From positions 3,104,201 to 3,168,200 of the forward strand of contig NC_087379.1 in the NCBI RefSeq assembly GCF_963675165.1: a stretch of DNA of 64,000 bases, read 5' to 3'. A model generated the notes under the pieces. It did not search any database and had not been told where the DNA came from. It was given only the letters and a program-made list of their open reading frames with translations. This stretch comes from Halichondria panicea (taxonomy: Eukaryota; Porifera; Demospongiae; Suberitida; Halichondriidae). Position numbers and translations under genes: made by a program. Below, one piece after another: positions 50,918 to 62,309 of the stretch (its first letter is position 1; every line of letters begins with the position of its first letter).

Positions 50918-51131
50918 CCCAAATAACGCTGCAAGTATGAGAGGGAAACGGAGCGACACTGAAGCTACATCTGCACTCAGTATCAATGGAAACCTTTCCT
51001 GACACACTACTAGCAAAAGACCAATAATCCCAAATAACGCTGCAAGTATGAGAGGGAAACAAGAGCGACACTGAAGCTGCATCTGCACTCAGTATCAATG
51101 GAAACCTTTCCTGACACACTACTAGCAAAAA
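50918..51131. repeat. 111-bp tandem duplication
   Basis: A unit starting CCCAAATAACGCTGCAAGTA occurs at 50918 and again at 51029, nearly identical. A 151-codon minus frame across it is repeat-driven and not called as a gene. Confidence 0.9.
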
Positions 51132-51914
51132 CACAGAACACCCACCAGGCACCTTTAAATGTTTGAGGTAACTTACATGTACCACAACCCATACAATGTC
51201 TTTGAGGTCACACCAAAACACTAATTCCATTCAACCCCAGCGCCATTAATTATTAACCACAATTTGAAGACATTCTTTTTGTCTGTTCTTATAGCACAAA
51301 TGTACACTAGCTAGTGCACTAAGTATCTATGAAGTCAGAAGAAACCTCTCAAATACGGCGTATAAGTCACCAATTTTGTGCTCGTAAATTGTGTTCAAAC
51401 TTGTGGTAAGAGGCTCTATACTAGCAGTAGCCCTTGATGTGCTCCTGTTGGTAGCTAGACCCAGAGGGTACAAATTCATGGCTTTGGCTCACCAAAAACA
51501 GCTGTTAGAAGCTGACCAAGACCTTTACCTGCTGCTTACACTGTTTGGATTCAACCAAGCAAGAATGGAATGCGTGCCCATCGTTTAGAGAAACAGAAAA
51601 TCTCTCTCGACTGTCAAAAGCACAAACTAATTACAAATGTGCCATTTTGTTGACTCAACCGCTAGCTTGTAGCAAAGTCCCTACTGTTTGCATAAAACAT
51701 GAGGCTTAAGGGTACATGTATACACACAGAGAGGAAAATAGTTCCTTCTGACAAAGTTTCCCACAAACAGAAAAAGGGGGCGTGTATTCTGATAACAATA
51801 GTGGTTGCAAAACGATCTCCCTCCTTCCACATCCGCTGTTAAGCAGCCAACTTAAGTGCAGTAACTTCCACTGTGTTTCCTACAATACCCCCGCCCGCCC
51901 CCATTGGTGCCAAT

Positions 51915-52505
51915 TCACAGTATAACCCCAACCAAGTGTATACACGCACACACTGAACGGTAGATAGTGCCTACTCACAGTATAACCCCAACCAAGTGTA
52001 TACACGCACACACTGAACGGTAGATAGTGCCTACTCACAGTATAACCCCAACCAAGTGTATACACGCACACACTGAACGGTAGATAGTGCCTACTCACAG
52101 TATAACCCCAACCAAGTGTATACACGCACACACTGAACGGTAGATAGTGCCTACTCACACAGTATAACCCCAACCAAGTGTATACACGCACACACTGAAC
52201 GGTAGATAGTGCCTACTCACAGTATAACCCCAACCAAGTGTATACACGCACACACTAAACGGTAGATAGTGCCTACTCACACAGTATAACCCCAACCAAG
52301 TGTATACACGCACACACTGAACGGTAGATAGTGCCTACTCACAGTATAACCCCAACCAAGTGTATACACGCACACACTGAACGGTAGATAGTGCCTACTC
52401 ACAGTATAACCCCAACCAAGTGTATACACGCACACACTGAACGGTAGATAGTGCCTACTCACACAGTATAACCCCAACCAAGTGTATACACGTACACACT
52501 GACCG
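51915..52505. repeat. Minisatellite, about 10 x 60-62 bp
   Basis: Units start CTCACAGTATAACCCCAACC and end near GGTAGATAGTGCCTA. Most are 60 bp, some 62 bp through an extra CA. Because 60 is divisible by three, a frame of repeated 20-residue units appears on the minus strand, but the 62-bp units break it. It is not a credible gene. Confidence 0.95.
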
Positions 52506-54114
52506 GTAAATACCCACGCTGGCTAATAGCAGCAGGTCACAACAGACAGTAGCTAATATCCTAATGTTGAGACAACAACTAGTTAACCATTCGAAGAGAA
52601 TATGTAAAATACATAACATTGATCCAGTTGTCAAACGTGTGGTTGTGGTTTATCATTAGAGGCTACAGACCAATTGCCATTTATAGTCCATTTAGAATTC
52701 ACAACATTTAGAAGTCAGAATTTGCTGCAACCATTCCAAGTTAAAAGCAGGTTACACTAGTTACACCAACATTGCACAAGCTTTGGTTTTTGGCTGCTAG
52801 CTAACTGGTTTAGGGATAAGTGTTTTGACTTGGGCTGGTTGGTAAATCAATTAATTCTTTAATACTGTCAAGGTGTTAATTAAATCAAGTGCAAGACAAG
52901 TGGTCTGAAAGTAGTTGATCTATCTACTCACACACACACACACAGTACACCCTGAAACAAAATCTTGTACCAGGTGACTCAGAAACAATATCCTCCCAAA
53001 CAAGGCTGATTGACTAAATTGCTCATCACATCTCAAACAAGGACCTGGGTGTCCATAATACCAGGAGTATTAAGATTCATGTACTCCAGATAATACTAAA
53101 AGGGTCACAACTAATTATAGCTGGGATAGTAATAAACTATAACCCATAATTACAATAATAATTATATTAACCTGCATGCAAACTTGCAACTAATGTGCAA
53201 CTAATGTGCACTGTTCACACAGTCCCTCCGACAGCTATTATATACTATAGCATTCAGAGGAATTAAACATACAGGGATTCAACAACTGTTGTGTGTGCCA
53301 TGACTGCTGACATCATTAAGAAAAAGTTAAGTAGCAGAAAAAACCTTTTATAGTCGTTTGCCAAATGTGTACAAGGTGCAAAGACACAACTAAGCAAGGG
53401 AGTGAGCTGGTACCATCTGTCTAAAACAAATCCATGCATCTAGATACGTTAAATGCAGACAGAGGAACCACCGTACACATAATATACCATAGTGCTAGAA
53501 ATATAATTATGTGAGCATAAGAATTATGCATTAATTTGAAGGCTCCAAAAACGTTTATTGCGATCCAACTAATTTATTTCCCGATTAAAGATTAAACCCC
53601 ACGATTTAATGGAGATTGTACAGGCCTCAAATTAATCATCAGTTGTGCAATGAATACAAAAGCCCGAGCATTAATTAATAGTAGGCACAAATTTATGCGA
53701 TAGCTATTGCAAGGACAATGTTGAACAAGCTATGACAAGCTTTTTCCATGCCAACCAGAGGACTTAACACAGTCGATAGACTTACTCCAAATCACGAAAC
53801 AATGGCAACTGTATTCTGAAATATCATAAGTAAGTACACCAAAGTACAATCGAGATAGGTGGTTTAACTTTAAAGTGATATGGCTTGGAAAACTGACAAT
53901 TTAGTAAGCCTGGGTCTACATGTTTATATTTCCCACCTAGATCTACTACACTTTTGCCATGTAGTCTAGTGGGGTTTAACTGTCATAAATTGGCATAGGG
54001 TTTTGTTCTGGATCCCTGGCCCTGTGTACACCATGGACCAATCTAGACATGTTTTTTAAACAGCTAGCTAGCTAGCTACACGTTTTAGGTAGCTATAAAT
54101 ACTCACTATCTTAC
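52506..54114. other. Intergenic; no supported gene
   Basis: AT-rich, with a short CA tract at about 52930 and a GCTAGCTA run at about 54063. No coding exon, RNA gene or mobile-element end stands out. Confidence 0.5.
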
Positions 54115-54708
54115 CTCAAAAGCTCTTTTTCTTCAGCTTACAGCAGCAGATCTGCACCTGCTTGAGATTCTCCGGAGACTAGACTGTACTATCGCTTGAA
54201 CATAAAAACATAAAACCAGATCCGCTAGATCTAATTATTTACTTGGTGAGGTGTGGTGGATGTGTGGGAGATGCCATGTAGACTACACAACAGGGTTTCC
54301 CCCTAACAAAAGTGAACAATGGTGGGTGTGTTGCCACTTACAAAAGTTTCTTTGCAAAGGATTTCCTGCTAATTAATTGTAAAGAGGCTGCACACTGCAC
54401 TGTTGAACAGATCGCAAGAGGTGAGTGCTTAAGTAAGGACACCATAAGATAGCATTAAGTAAGTCTTACTCTAGTTGCATGACTTGAACAATGCATATAT
54501 CTAGATCCAATATCTACAGGTGCAGCTAGAGTAATCTACAGGTAGATCTAGTATCAAAGTTAATCCACAACATTAAGGCAACAGACAGTTTGTACAAGTA
54601 CATGAACAGCTTGTAGAGTACGTATACAGTATTATTAATGTTGTCAGATCAAATAGATTTGTCACCTGACGTTTTGCAACCTTGTAGATCTAGGTGCAGT
54701 AACTCAGT
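54115..54708. promoter_or_regulatory. Likely promoter/5' UTR region of the adaptor gene, possibly bidirectional
   Basis: On the plus strand this precedes the ATG at 54709, with an acceptor-like TTGTAG at about 54683-54688. On the minus strand a GAG|GTAAGATAG donor at 54114 could end a 5' UTR exon of the RasGEF transcript. No TATA box or named motif is claimed. The bidirectional reading is inference. Confidence 0.25.
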
Positions 54709-56790
54709 ATGGCAAGCAAAGCACTTCGATTGAAGCCGCCACCAATTCCCACAAAATCAAAATTGGTTCAAGCTTTCTCCCAACAACAAGAGCCATGTGA
54801 TTCAGAACTGTACGATGATATTGTGAGCATAAAAAAATACTCCACTGACGCTAATCAAAACCTTACAACTGAGAATACGGACAAAAACGTCTCTATGTTG
54901 AACTTTTCTGAAGCAGTGTCAATTCAAAAGTTGGAAATGAAACCAAAACCGCAACCAAAGCCCAGAAACAGTGGAGATAAAGTTACCATTACTCGTCTAA
55001 AGCCTCTGCCAAAGCCCAGAACCCTTCATGCTGCTTGTAAAGTTACCGTTGCTCACAAGAAAAAGCCTAAACCTCTGCCCAAGCCGCAGGTTGCTGCTCA
55101 AGAAAGTGAAAATGTTGAACATTGTTTTAATACGAAAAAGCCACCTATACCAACGCCTACACTTGCTACTACTCAAGATGATGACATTTATGATGATGTG
55201 GTTGTGTACAGAACAAAATCAAAGCACTCGTGTGAGCCACCTGTTGCACCTGAACAACTTCTCCATGAAGATGAGTCATTACCCGAACAAAATCCGTTGT
55301 CATTCGGTGCTGTCAGTGAACAAGCAGAATATCTATATACAGATGCGTCATCACTGTCGTATCCTCGAGTATGTACTATCTCTCGTGAGCATAAACTAGA
55401 ACCCGGCTACGAGCAGGGGCAACACTATCAGACTGAGGATGGACCGAACATTAGTGAAGTACAATCTCCCCAAGGCTATACATATAGTCAGCCACACCAA
55501 GATTGTAGGTTGTCTGTTGACAGACCTCGTGATAACGTGCAACCCACCGTAACGTCAACAGAAAACATATCAACACCAACATCGTATATTTATCCAAGCC
55601 TCAGTCCACAAGCATTAAGACGTTCACAACAACAGCAACACTTACAGTATGAGTATGATTATGCATGTGCTGATATCGGTCTATCAATGGACTCTGTGAC
55701 GTCCGCCTCTGACATTGAGCAAATATCCTCTTCCGAGGGTGTTTTCGCTAGAAGAAATTATGACTATGCATATCAACTACAGTCCAGTCCTAGTTCCAGG
55801 CAAGTGTCTGATTCTGAAAAAGGTAACCCTGACCATAAGTATTACTACATCAGAAATCCTTCAGAGGGCTTTGATATTGACTCGTTTAATTCGAACAGCC
55901 GGCACTCATATGACACAATCTGTGATGTCAGAAGGATAGAATTGCCTGAACCAGAAGACCCACCAATCCATTTAGCGATTGGAAACACTGAGGCAGAGGC
56001 AACAGCCTCACGACCACGACACTATCAAAGTGTCAAAACAGAAGGTCAGCAAGAGATGAGCCCTTTCTCAAGAGCTACTTCTTCAGTGAATTCTGACGTT
56101 TCAGTTAGGATGAAGTTTGATCCACTACCTGATGTACCACATTTACAGCTTTCAAATAGTGAAGAAAGTGAAGCAAGATTGATCCTCTATGAAGATATCG
56201 ACCCTCAGCCTTATGAACAGCCACATTTTAAATTATTGCCCAATAAAATTCGACATCAACTAGTCAGAGGACCCAATAAGAAGAAACTCCATTTGAATCA
56301 TAGGAAGTCGACTAGACGTCCTTCAATACTAGATGTAGGAGCTGATCAAGCTCAATTTAGCACACAAACTCCAAAAGATAGTTGTCAGAGCGATGATGAT
56401 TATGATACTATCCCAAATGAAGAAGTATATGACATGCTTCTAGAAGATAGTGGCATACATCACAGTTTAAGTGTCCCTATTTCCACTGTCAGAAGGCACA
56501 GTGTGTCAAGCCCAGAGTCACGTGAAGAGCTTCTTCAAAGTCTCAGTAGTAATGTAGTGGAAAAAAGGTTTCTGGAAACGAATAGACTTGGGGATTTGGT
56601 ATACAGCAACTTGAATAACGCTGGAATTATTGATGTTGATGTTTCCTCCAGAACAAAAATTGTTAAAGAACTCGAGGAGCTAATGCAGGGTGCTCAATTG
56701 TCCCCGCCTATCATTCGTCCTCGATCACGACTTGTTTCAAAAATGGATCAGAGACTACTGCATAGATTTAGACGGACAGGAAGTATGTAG
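54709..56790 (+). CDS. Adaptor-like disordered protein with proline-rich and phosphotyrosine-type motifs
   Basis: This is an intronless 693-codon frame. ATG at 54709 is preceded in frame by TAA nine bases upstream, which fixes the start. There is no globular domain. Residues about 9-127 hold basic proline-rich SH3-type motifs (KPPPIPTK, KPKPQPKPR, KPLPKPR, KPLPKP). Tyrosines in acidic SH2-type contexts recur: Y35 (LYDDI), Y161 (IYDDV), then SYDTI, LYEDI, Y565 (DYDTI) and Y574 (VYDML). This layout is typical of cytoplasmic scaffold proteins that recruit SH2 and SH3 partners downstream of tyrosine kinases. The C-terminus is basic (RRTGSM). No membrane segment or lipidation signal is seen. The family is not recognised; the scaffold role is inferred. 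Confidence 0.75.
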   Translation: MASKALRLKPPPIPTKSKLVQAFSQQQEPCDSELYDDIVSIKKYSTDANQNLTTENTDKNVSMLNFSEAVSIQKLEMKPKPQPKPRNSGDKVTITRLKPLPKPRTLHAACKVTVAHKKKPKPLPKPQVAAQESENVEHCFNTKKPPIPTPTLATTQDDDIYDDVVVYRTKSKHSCEPPVAPEQLLHEDESLPEQNPLSFGAVSEQAEYLYTDASSLSYPRVCTISREHKLEPGYEQGQHYQTEDGPNISEVQSPQGYTYSQPHQDCRLSVDRPRDNVQPTVTSTENISTPTSYIYPSLSPQALRRSQQQQHLQYEYDYACADIGLSMDSVTSASDIEQISSSEGVFARRNYDYAYQLQSSPSSRQVSDSEKGNPDHKYYYIRNPSEGFDIDSFNSNSRHSYDTICDVRRIELPEPEDPPIHLAIGNTEAEATASRPRHYQSVKTEGQQEMSPFSRATSSVNSDVSVRMKFDPLPDVPHLQLSNSEESEARLILYEDIDPQPYEQPHFKLLPNKIRHQLVRGPNKKKLHLNHRKSTRRPSILDVGADQAQFSTQTPKDSCQSDDDYDTIPNEEVYDMLLEDSGIHHSLSVPISTVRRHSVSSPESREELLQSLSSNVVEKRFLETNRLGDLVYSNLNNAGIIDVDVSSRTKIVKELEELMQGAQLSPPIIRPRSRLVSKMDQRLLHRFRRTGSM

Positions 56791-56793
56791 CTG

Positions 56794-56799
56794 AATAAA
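56794..56799 (+). terminator. AATAAA polyadenylation signal
   Basis: A canonical AATAAA begins three bases after the stop of the adaptor gene, which would give a very short 3' UTR. A poly-G run at about 56870-56883 follows. Confidence 0.45.
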
Positions 56800-57118
56800 A
56801 ATGACAGTTTTATGTGTTGCGATTATAATAGATACACTAAATCAGTATGTACAAAAACATGTGCAATGCGGGGGGGGGGGGGAGGGGAGAGAGCTGTCAA
56901 TTGCATTGCATGGAGACAAAATGATTTATCATTATTCTCACACCACTTCTTAAACAAAGTATATATATACATGCACATGTCCATGCATTGTACAAGGTCC
57001 CTTTATTGGTACAAATGTATAATGATGTCGTGAATATTGTTTTTACCTCCAACAAATTTGGCTAAGCATTTTCATATGGTTATCACATTGTACTCTGCAT
57101 GAATATCTATGCACGAAC

Positions 57119-57380
57119 TTGTTACTTTATACTACATGCAGGGTTTCATCTAGTGGGGGAGGGTGGGCGGAAGCTTCCATCCCAAAATGCTCATTTTACA
57201 AATTTGGCTATTGCGCTCCGAATGAATATCATGCATAAAATTATAATAGTCTCACGAAAGCCATACCCAAAAATAGGGTTACAGCATTATATAGATCTAC
57301 CTCCGGGATGAAACGTCTGGCTGAGTGCACGCACAATTGTTACTACTTCATACTACATGCAGGGTTTCATCTAGTATGGG
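57119..57380. repeat. Direct repeat pair
   Basis: The segment around CATGCAGGGTTTCATCTAGT, preceded by TTGTTACT and followed by a G-rich tract, occurs at about 57119-57162 and 57338-57380. Neither copy is coding. Confidence 0.7.
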
Positions 57381-57450
57381 GGATATGGCGGGCACGCTGA
57401 GGATCTTCCCTCCCTCAAGCATTTTATAAGAATTAAGCTGTACAATCATA

Positions 57451-57882
57451 CATATGTGACAGGGCCTAGGAAAACAACCCTTATGGAGCAAACTAATAAT
57501 TTTCAGTACATGCAAAACAAAAAATGTTGAGCTATTCTTGGATTTTGGTTTTATTTCACAAGAAGCAACTTCAATGTCTTCTCTACATTTTCACAAAATT
57601 TTAAATCCTGAATTGCTTTTGTATAGCCGTTACATAGCAGCCATTCAACTTCGTTAATACTGTTCTTGCATGCAGATAGAACTTTGAACCTTAGTTTCTC
57701 AAAACGGTAGGGCAACACCTCCTCCTATTCACTCGAAGATATATTGGGGTAGGAAGGTGCTAGGAAGGTGATCTTGTAATCATTATGAAGCTTTATAAGC
57801 ACTGCTTTATTTGATTAAACAATAAAATGCAATTAATAATTTGCTCCATATAAGGGTGTTTTCCTAGGCCCTGTCACATATG
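57451..57882. mobile_element. 432-bp MITE with about 40-bp inverted ends
   Basis: The left end CATATGTGACAGGGCCTAGG, continuing to GAGCAAA, matches the inverse of the right end (TTTGCTCCATA through CCTGTCACATATG). The palindromic CATATG at each edge may be the target duplication or part of the repeat. No ORF is evident. It lies between two convergent genes. Confidence 0.75.
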
Positions 57883-58166
57883 ATTACTTTGTACATTAAA
57901 ACTGTGCATGGAAACTGTGCAGGTGCATCCACAAGTGACGTTGTATCGACATCCCCACTTATTTATGCTTTCCCCACCATGCGCAATCCTTTCGTTAACT
58001 TTGTGATCTATTATAGTCACAGTTGATAAAATAAAATTATGTATGAATTGAAACATACACACAGCAAAAATAACATTGAAAATTGATTGATTGAAAGTTC
58101 TATAAATGAACAATGAGCAATTATATGATTATAGCTAAACACTAACTAATCAATGTCACAAATACT

Positions 58167-60809
58167 TTAAAAAGTCACAAATTCAATATCACTTGAAATG
58201 CCTTCTTCACAAAGTCCACCTACTACAATAATCTTATTGCGCAAATTGCTGACTAGGCAGTTTGATCGACCCGCATCCATGTGTGACACTTCTTCCCAGA
58301 TATTGTTGAGAATGCTGTACTTGAAAATAACATTTGAGAATGATGAGTCGCTTTTTTTGCCCCCAACCGCAAACAGCTCTCCACGAAACGAAGTGAAGGA
58401 GGCTCGGCAAACAGGCAGATCGTGAGTGTGGTGCCATGTCTTCTTATCGAGGTCACGGGGAAAAGATGCTGCTTTGCTACTGGTGGCTAACGGGGTAGGC
58501 GATAAGAGTGCCGAGAGAGAACATGTAAGAGTGGAGAAAAGACTCTTGGACTTCATGAAGTACCCTCCGCCTAGGTAGACACGCTCACCACACACAGTGG
58601 CACACGATCCATGCAGAGGGTAAGGAAGAGAGGCGACTGAGCTCCACGAGCGACTGTGGAATCGTAAGACCTCAACCGAAGCGATAGTGCTGTAGTCAGA
58701 TTTCAAACCACCAGCAACAATGAGCACATTCGGTGTGCTCACAGCACAAGAATTTGAACGCTCTTCAAGCATTTGTGGGTACGATTCAAACCAACTTTCC
58801 AGACCATTCGTATCAATCAGACTTCGAACCCTTTTGGAGCCCTGTCCGCCAATGCAAGTGAGGACGTCCTGAACAGCCGTTAGTGTGAAGGCACTTTCCA
58901 CATACTCAGGCAAAATAGACCAACGATTAGCGTCAAAATCGAACTTGCATATCTCTTTGCTATTGTAGGGTCGGAAGTAGGCACAAGAGCCCACAGAGGC
59001 AGTAGAGCCAGCGTGCATCTTTATCGGAGCTGGATAGTCATTCTTGTAGATATGGACTGTGCCATCTTTCTTAAAACGTGGAACAGGTTTCGGTTTAAAT
59101 TTCTTCTTTTCTTTCGGATCAATCTTGTTGAGCTTCTGAATCTCTTTCTGGAGGGCGGCAAGATGTTCTTCATTGGTGGCAAGGTACTCCTCCAAATCTT
59201 GGATCCTCTTGTCTCTGTATCTGAGTGCATCTTGAAATGATTTGATTTTGGAGGTTAGAAGGCCTTCGAGATGTCGTACTTCACTTTTCTTGTTCTGAAC
59301 GATACCATCTTTCACGGAGACACTCGACTCCGCTTGCTCAAGTCGACGCTGCAATTGGCGTATATGTTCGACCTTCGAATATAAATCAAATTGCATGTTT
59401 CGAAACTGGTAGTCGTCATTTTTTGAGAGGTACTGCTGGTCTCTGATCGTTTGATTCTGGACTTCCATTTGTTGTTGCAAACGCACAATTTCTCTCTCTT
59501 TCACTTCAAGCTCTTTTTCCAAAGATTCAATGATATCACTCTGCATCATCTTTGAGTCTCCCTGTCTCACAATGCTGGATTTGAGACGATCATTCTCTCG
59601 TTCTTTGTCTGCCAAACTCAAGCTCACTTTTTGCAGTTGTCGGGCACGAATATCAAGCATTTCATTTCTCTCTCCTATTTCTTTGTGTGCTTCATCCACA
59701 GTTTCTCGGAGCCTCTGCAGCTCACTCTCGAGTAGACTGCGCTGTTTTGTGTACTGTGCCTCCAACCGTGACAGTTGATCATCAAAAGTGCGTGCCCTGT
59801 TTGAATCAATGGCCATACTCTCAGCAAATTCTTCCCTCTCTTTCAGGGATTCAAAACTGGTGCAGAGCTCTCGAGCCGATGGGCGGTCTTCAGGGTTGTC
59901 TTTCAGACAATTGAGGGCAAACGGACGTAGAAGATCTGTGGATTGAATCATTTTCAGGTGGGATTGCCTTCGTTCCGCTTCGAGGATGGAAAATTGAGCC
60001 TCGGACGTTTTTGATGGATCGCGAGGGTCAGGAACAATGTAAGTTTTGAAACGAGGCTTGGGATCAGGCCAAAGCCTTGTGCATATCTGGACAACTATTA
60101 CACCAAATGAAAAGCAATCCAGCTTTTCACTGTGGACTGGTGGATCATTGAGAGCCTCAGGGGGCATGAATGATATCGTCCCAGGGCAGAGCGTCCGTGA
60201 ACCACTAGAGTTGGTGAACATGGACATTCCAAAATCTGTAACTTTGGCTCGAATTCTGTCGTTGATTAGAATATTGTTGCTAGAAAGATCACGGTGGATA
60301 ATTCCGTTGGAATGAAGAAAGCGAAGGGCCAGAACGATACCATGGCAAAGCATCACACGAACATGAAGTGGTACTGGAGATTGGTATGACTGTAGAAAGT
60401 GTGCGAGATTGATGTCCATCAGCTCCATTAGGAGTATCGAAGATCCTGTTTCGGGATCACGATACGTTTGCAAATACTGCACAATGTGTGGATGGTGAAT
60501 TTGACTCAAAACTTGACACTCTTGCTCGAATCTCTGAATGGGTGAGAGGTGGCTGCTAGCTAAAACCGACATTGAGCTGTCTTGTGCTTCGAACAAAATT
60601 GGGTAGATGATTTTTGCGGCACAGAGAAGGTTGTCACACTTGGCCTTGCAGACGACACCATATGATCCTGCTCCAAGGTTCTCAGATTTGAATAGTTCGA
60701 TACCTTCGTAACGGAACTGTTGTATTTCTGCCATTCTGTGGTTAGTGTGTGATACAATAGTAGTGTACACTATGGCTATTTCGCTACATATAACAGTTTT
60801 GATGTACAT
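58167..60809 (-). CDS. TKL-type protein kinase with coiled coil and Kelch repeats
   Basis: The frame is intact and intronless: 880 codons from ATG at 60809, or 855 if the better-context ATG at 60734 (MAEIQQF, A at -3 and G at +4) is used. Numbering from the first ATG, the kinase domain spans about 40-320: Gly loop LGAGSYG (45-51), Lys66, Glu97, HRDLSSNN (catalytic Asp174), DFG (Asp192) and a PPEA motif after the activation segment. All catalytic residues are present, so it should be active, probably Ser/Thr or dual specificity. Residues about 320-560 form a long coiled coil for dimerisation. A basic KPKPVPRFKK linker leads to about four Kelch repeats (GG motifs in IGGQG, VAGGL, LGGGY, AVGGK and VVGGL) for partner binding. 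Such kinase-Kelch fusions are expanded in sponges (general knowledge). Confidence 0.92.
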   Translation of the reverse strand: MYIKTVICSEIAIVYTTIVSHTNHRMAEIQQFRYEGIELFKSENLGAGSYGVVCKAKCDNLLCAAKIIYPILFEAQDSSMSVLASSHLSPIQRFEQECQVLSQIHHPHIVQYLQTYRDPETGSSILLMELMDINLAHFLQSYQSPVPLHVRVMLCHGIVLALRFLHSNGIIHRDLSSNNILINDRIRAKVTDFGMSMFTNSSGSRTLCPGTISFMPPEALNDPPVHSEKLDCFSFGVIVVQICTRLWPDPKPRFKTYIVPDPRDPSKTSEAQFSILEAERRQSHLKMIQSTDLLRPFALNCLKDNPEDRPSARELCTSFESLKEREEFAESMAIDSNRARTFDDQLSRLEAQYTKQRSLLESELQRLRETVDEAHKEIGERNEMLDIRARQLQKVSLSLADKERENDRLKSSIVRQGDSKMMQSDIIESLEKELEVKEREIVRLQQQMEVQNQTIRDQQYLSKNDDYQFRNMQFDLYSKVEHIRQLQRRLEQAESSVSVKDGIVQNKKSEVRHLEGLLTSKIKSFQDALRYRDKRIQDLEEYLATNEEHLAALQKEIQKLNKIDPKEKKKFKPKPVPRFKKDGTVHIYKNDYPAPIKMHAGSTASVGSCAYFRPYNSKEICKFDFDANRWSILPEYVESAFTLTAVQDVLTCIGGQGSKRVRSLIDTNGLESWFESYPQMLEERSNSCAVSTPNVLIVAGGLKSDYSTIASVEVLRFHSRSWSSVASLPYPLHGSCATVCGERVYLGGGYFMKSKSLFSTLTCSLSALLSPTPLATSSKAASFPRDLDKKTWHHTHDLPVCRASFTSFRGELFAVGGKKSDSSFSNVIFKYSILNNIWEEVSHMDAGRSNCLVSNLRNKIIVVGGLCEEGISSDIEFVTF

Positions 60810-60974
60810 GTTTAATAGTTACACGTAGTTTGGGTGAAGCCAAAAGTATGAATACAAGCGGCTCACTACAACCAACATCAAACGCTTATCAGATTCAGTG
60901 TGGGGTATACACACCCGTAGCCCACACATACGTACCATTATATTAATTGCATGTGATAATCAGTCAATCAATAA

Positions 60975-62309
60975 TTGTGACAGTGCCAATGAAAAGGGAC
61001 CTTAACGCGGGCATTTTCGAATCAGTTTTTATTGTTGAATCAGATAGAGTGTCCTTCAAGCTTCAAAATGATACCAAGATCGACCTTCTAGCTACTTTCT
61101 TTCCGGAGATATGTTCGAGGGAACGCTACAAAGGTATTGCAACGCCTTCTTGAGTAAATGACGCTCAAACGTCATGAATAATTGAAGTTCAATTATTGCC
61201 TTCCGGGCACTTCCGTATACTCATAGCTTAGTAAAAGATGTTCTGGAGAAGACAAGTTAGTTAGATGAAGGCTAGGCGTTCTAGGACTCTCTAGCTAGCT
61301 AGTATAGCTATGTAGCTGGCACCTAGGAAGGATCTTCGAAGAAATAAAGAGACAAAGACTCCCGTCGCTCGAATGGTAAGCTCTCATGTCTTGTTATAAG
61401 CTTGTACTTATTATCTGTGTAATGTATCAGTCTTATAAAAGATCCCTCACTTGTATGGAGCCTACAGAAAGTGTCTCTGTCCTTCATACAGCTTAAAGGA
61501 AGCCTAAGTGATCTATTATAGGTAGTCTTTCACTTAGTATTCGTCCGTATCGATCTAAGGCTTGATCCAACTTATTAGTATAGCCTTATAAAAAGCTTTC
61601 CTCCTTTAATTTAGTACTGGTATCACTGCCATTGTGCTTAGTAGTAACAGGCCTGATGGGATGGGTGATTACATCATGGAGGGCCCAGGAAACTGCGTGG
61701 AATTGTCATATAACATTTATATTGATGGTTCCCCCAGGTGGTGGTAAGTGTCGGAGGTCTGAGAAACGCTAGTCTATTGACTAGAATGTAAGTGACATTT
61801 ATTGTGTCTATCTTAACTTACTAGTTATCTGTAGGTTGTTACGGAGTGTTTATGAGGACAAGTGGCACGGGATACGTACATCTAAAGAAACAAGAGTGGA
61901 TCTACGCCAAGCTAGCTAGCTAGATAGGCTGCTCTTTCTAATCTATTTCTGTTGCTAAATTATGTTTGTTAAGAAGTGGAGCTATAATATACCTGGCTCC
62001 TCTTAAGTACTGGGCTGATGAAATAGTCCTGTACATGTTAAAAATAATTAACAATAATAGGGACATTCCCAGGGAATTTCCCCTCACGTAGACAGTAAAT
62101 TTCATTGTAAAAAATGAACGTTCGGTGAGTTTCTTCAACGTCCGCGCTTGACCTGTTTAAAGCTTCGTAGAGACCCAAATTTTTACAGGTAGGTAGAGGA
62201 AGGGTTGAAGTTAGCACCTGTGAAAAAAAACTTTTTTTGCCCATGTTTTTCATTTCTACTAAATTGGCCTATAGCGCGTTAAGGTCCCTTTTCATTGGCA
62301 CTGTCACAA
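60975..62309. mobile_element. 1335-bp element with perfect 35-bp terminal inverted repeats
   Basis: The left end TTGTGACAGTGCCAATGAAA, continuing to AACGCG (60975-61009), is exactly complementary to 62275-62309. No clear target duplication is visible outside it. The interior contains a possible four-exon gene (61238-61919) and no transposase. It is either a non-autonomous element with cargo or a host gene framed by two inverted repeat copies. Confidence 0.7.
61238..61919 (+). CDS. Possible four-exon small basic protein inside the inverted-repeat element
   Basis: The exons are 61238-61255, 61316-61375, 61738-61787 and 61835-61919. All three introns start GT (two with the consensus GTAAG) and end AG. 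Phases join to give 70 residues (MFWRRQ, then a basic KDLRRNKETK stretch, then VVVSVGGLRNASLLTRM, then a segment with KETRVDLRQAS) and a TAG stop. No family is recognised. The first 18-bp exon and its 60-bp intron are the weakest part; translation could begin elsewhere. The consistent splice signals are the only support. Confidence 0.35.

Noticed and set aside
50775-51230. 151-codon minus-strand frame
   Set aside because: Built over a 111-bp tandem duplication, with repeated segments and no domain.
51880-52477. Minus-strand frames with repeated 20-residue units
   Set aside because: They follow from a 60-bp minisatellite; 62-bp units break the frame and there is no start, splice or domain support.
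56398-56439. Canonical ITAM in the adaptor protein (YDTI ... YDML)
   Set aside because: The spacing between the two motifs is five residues, shorter than the usual six to eight; treated as separate SH2-type sites.
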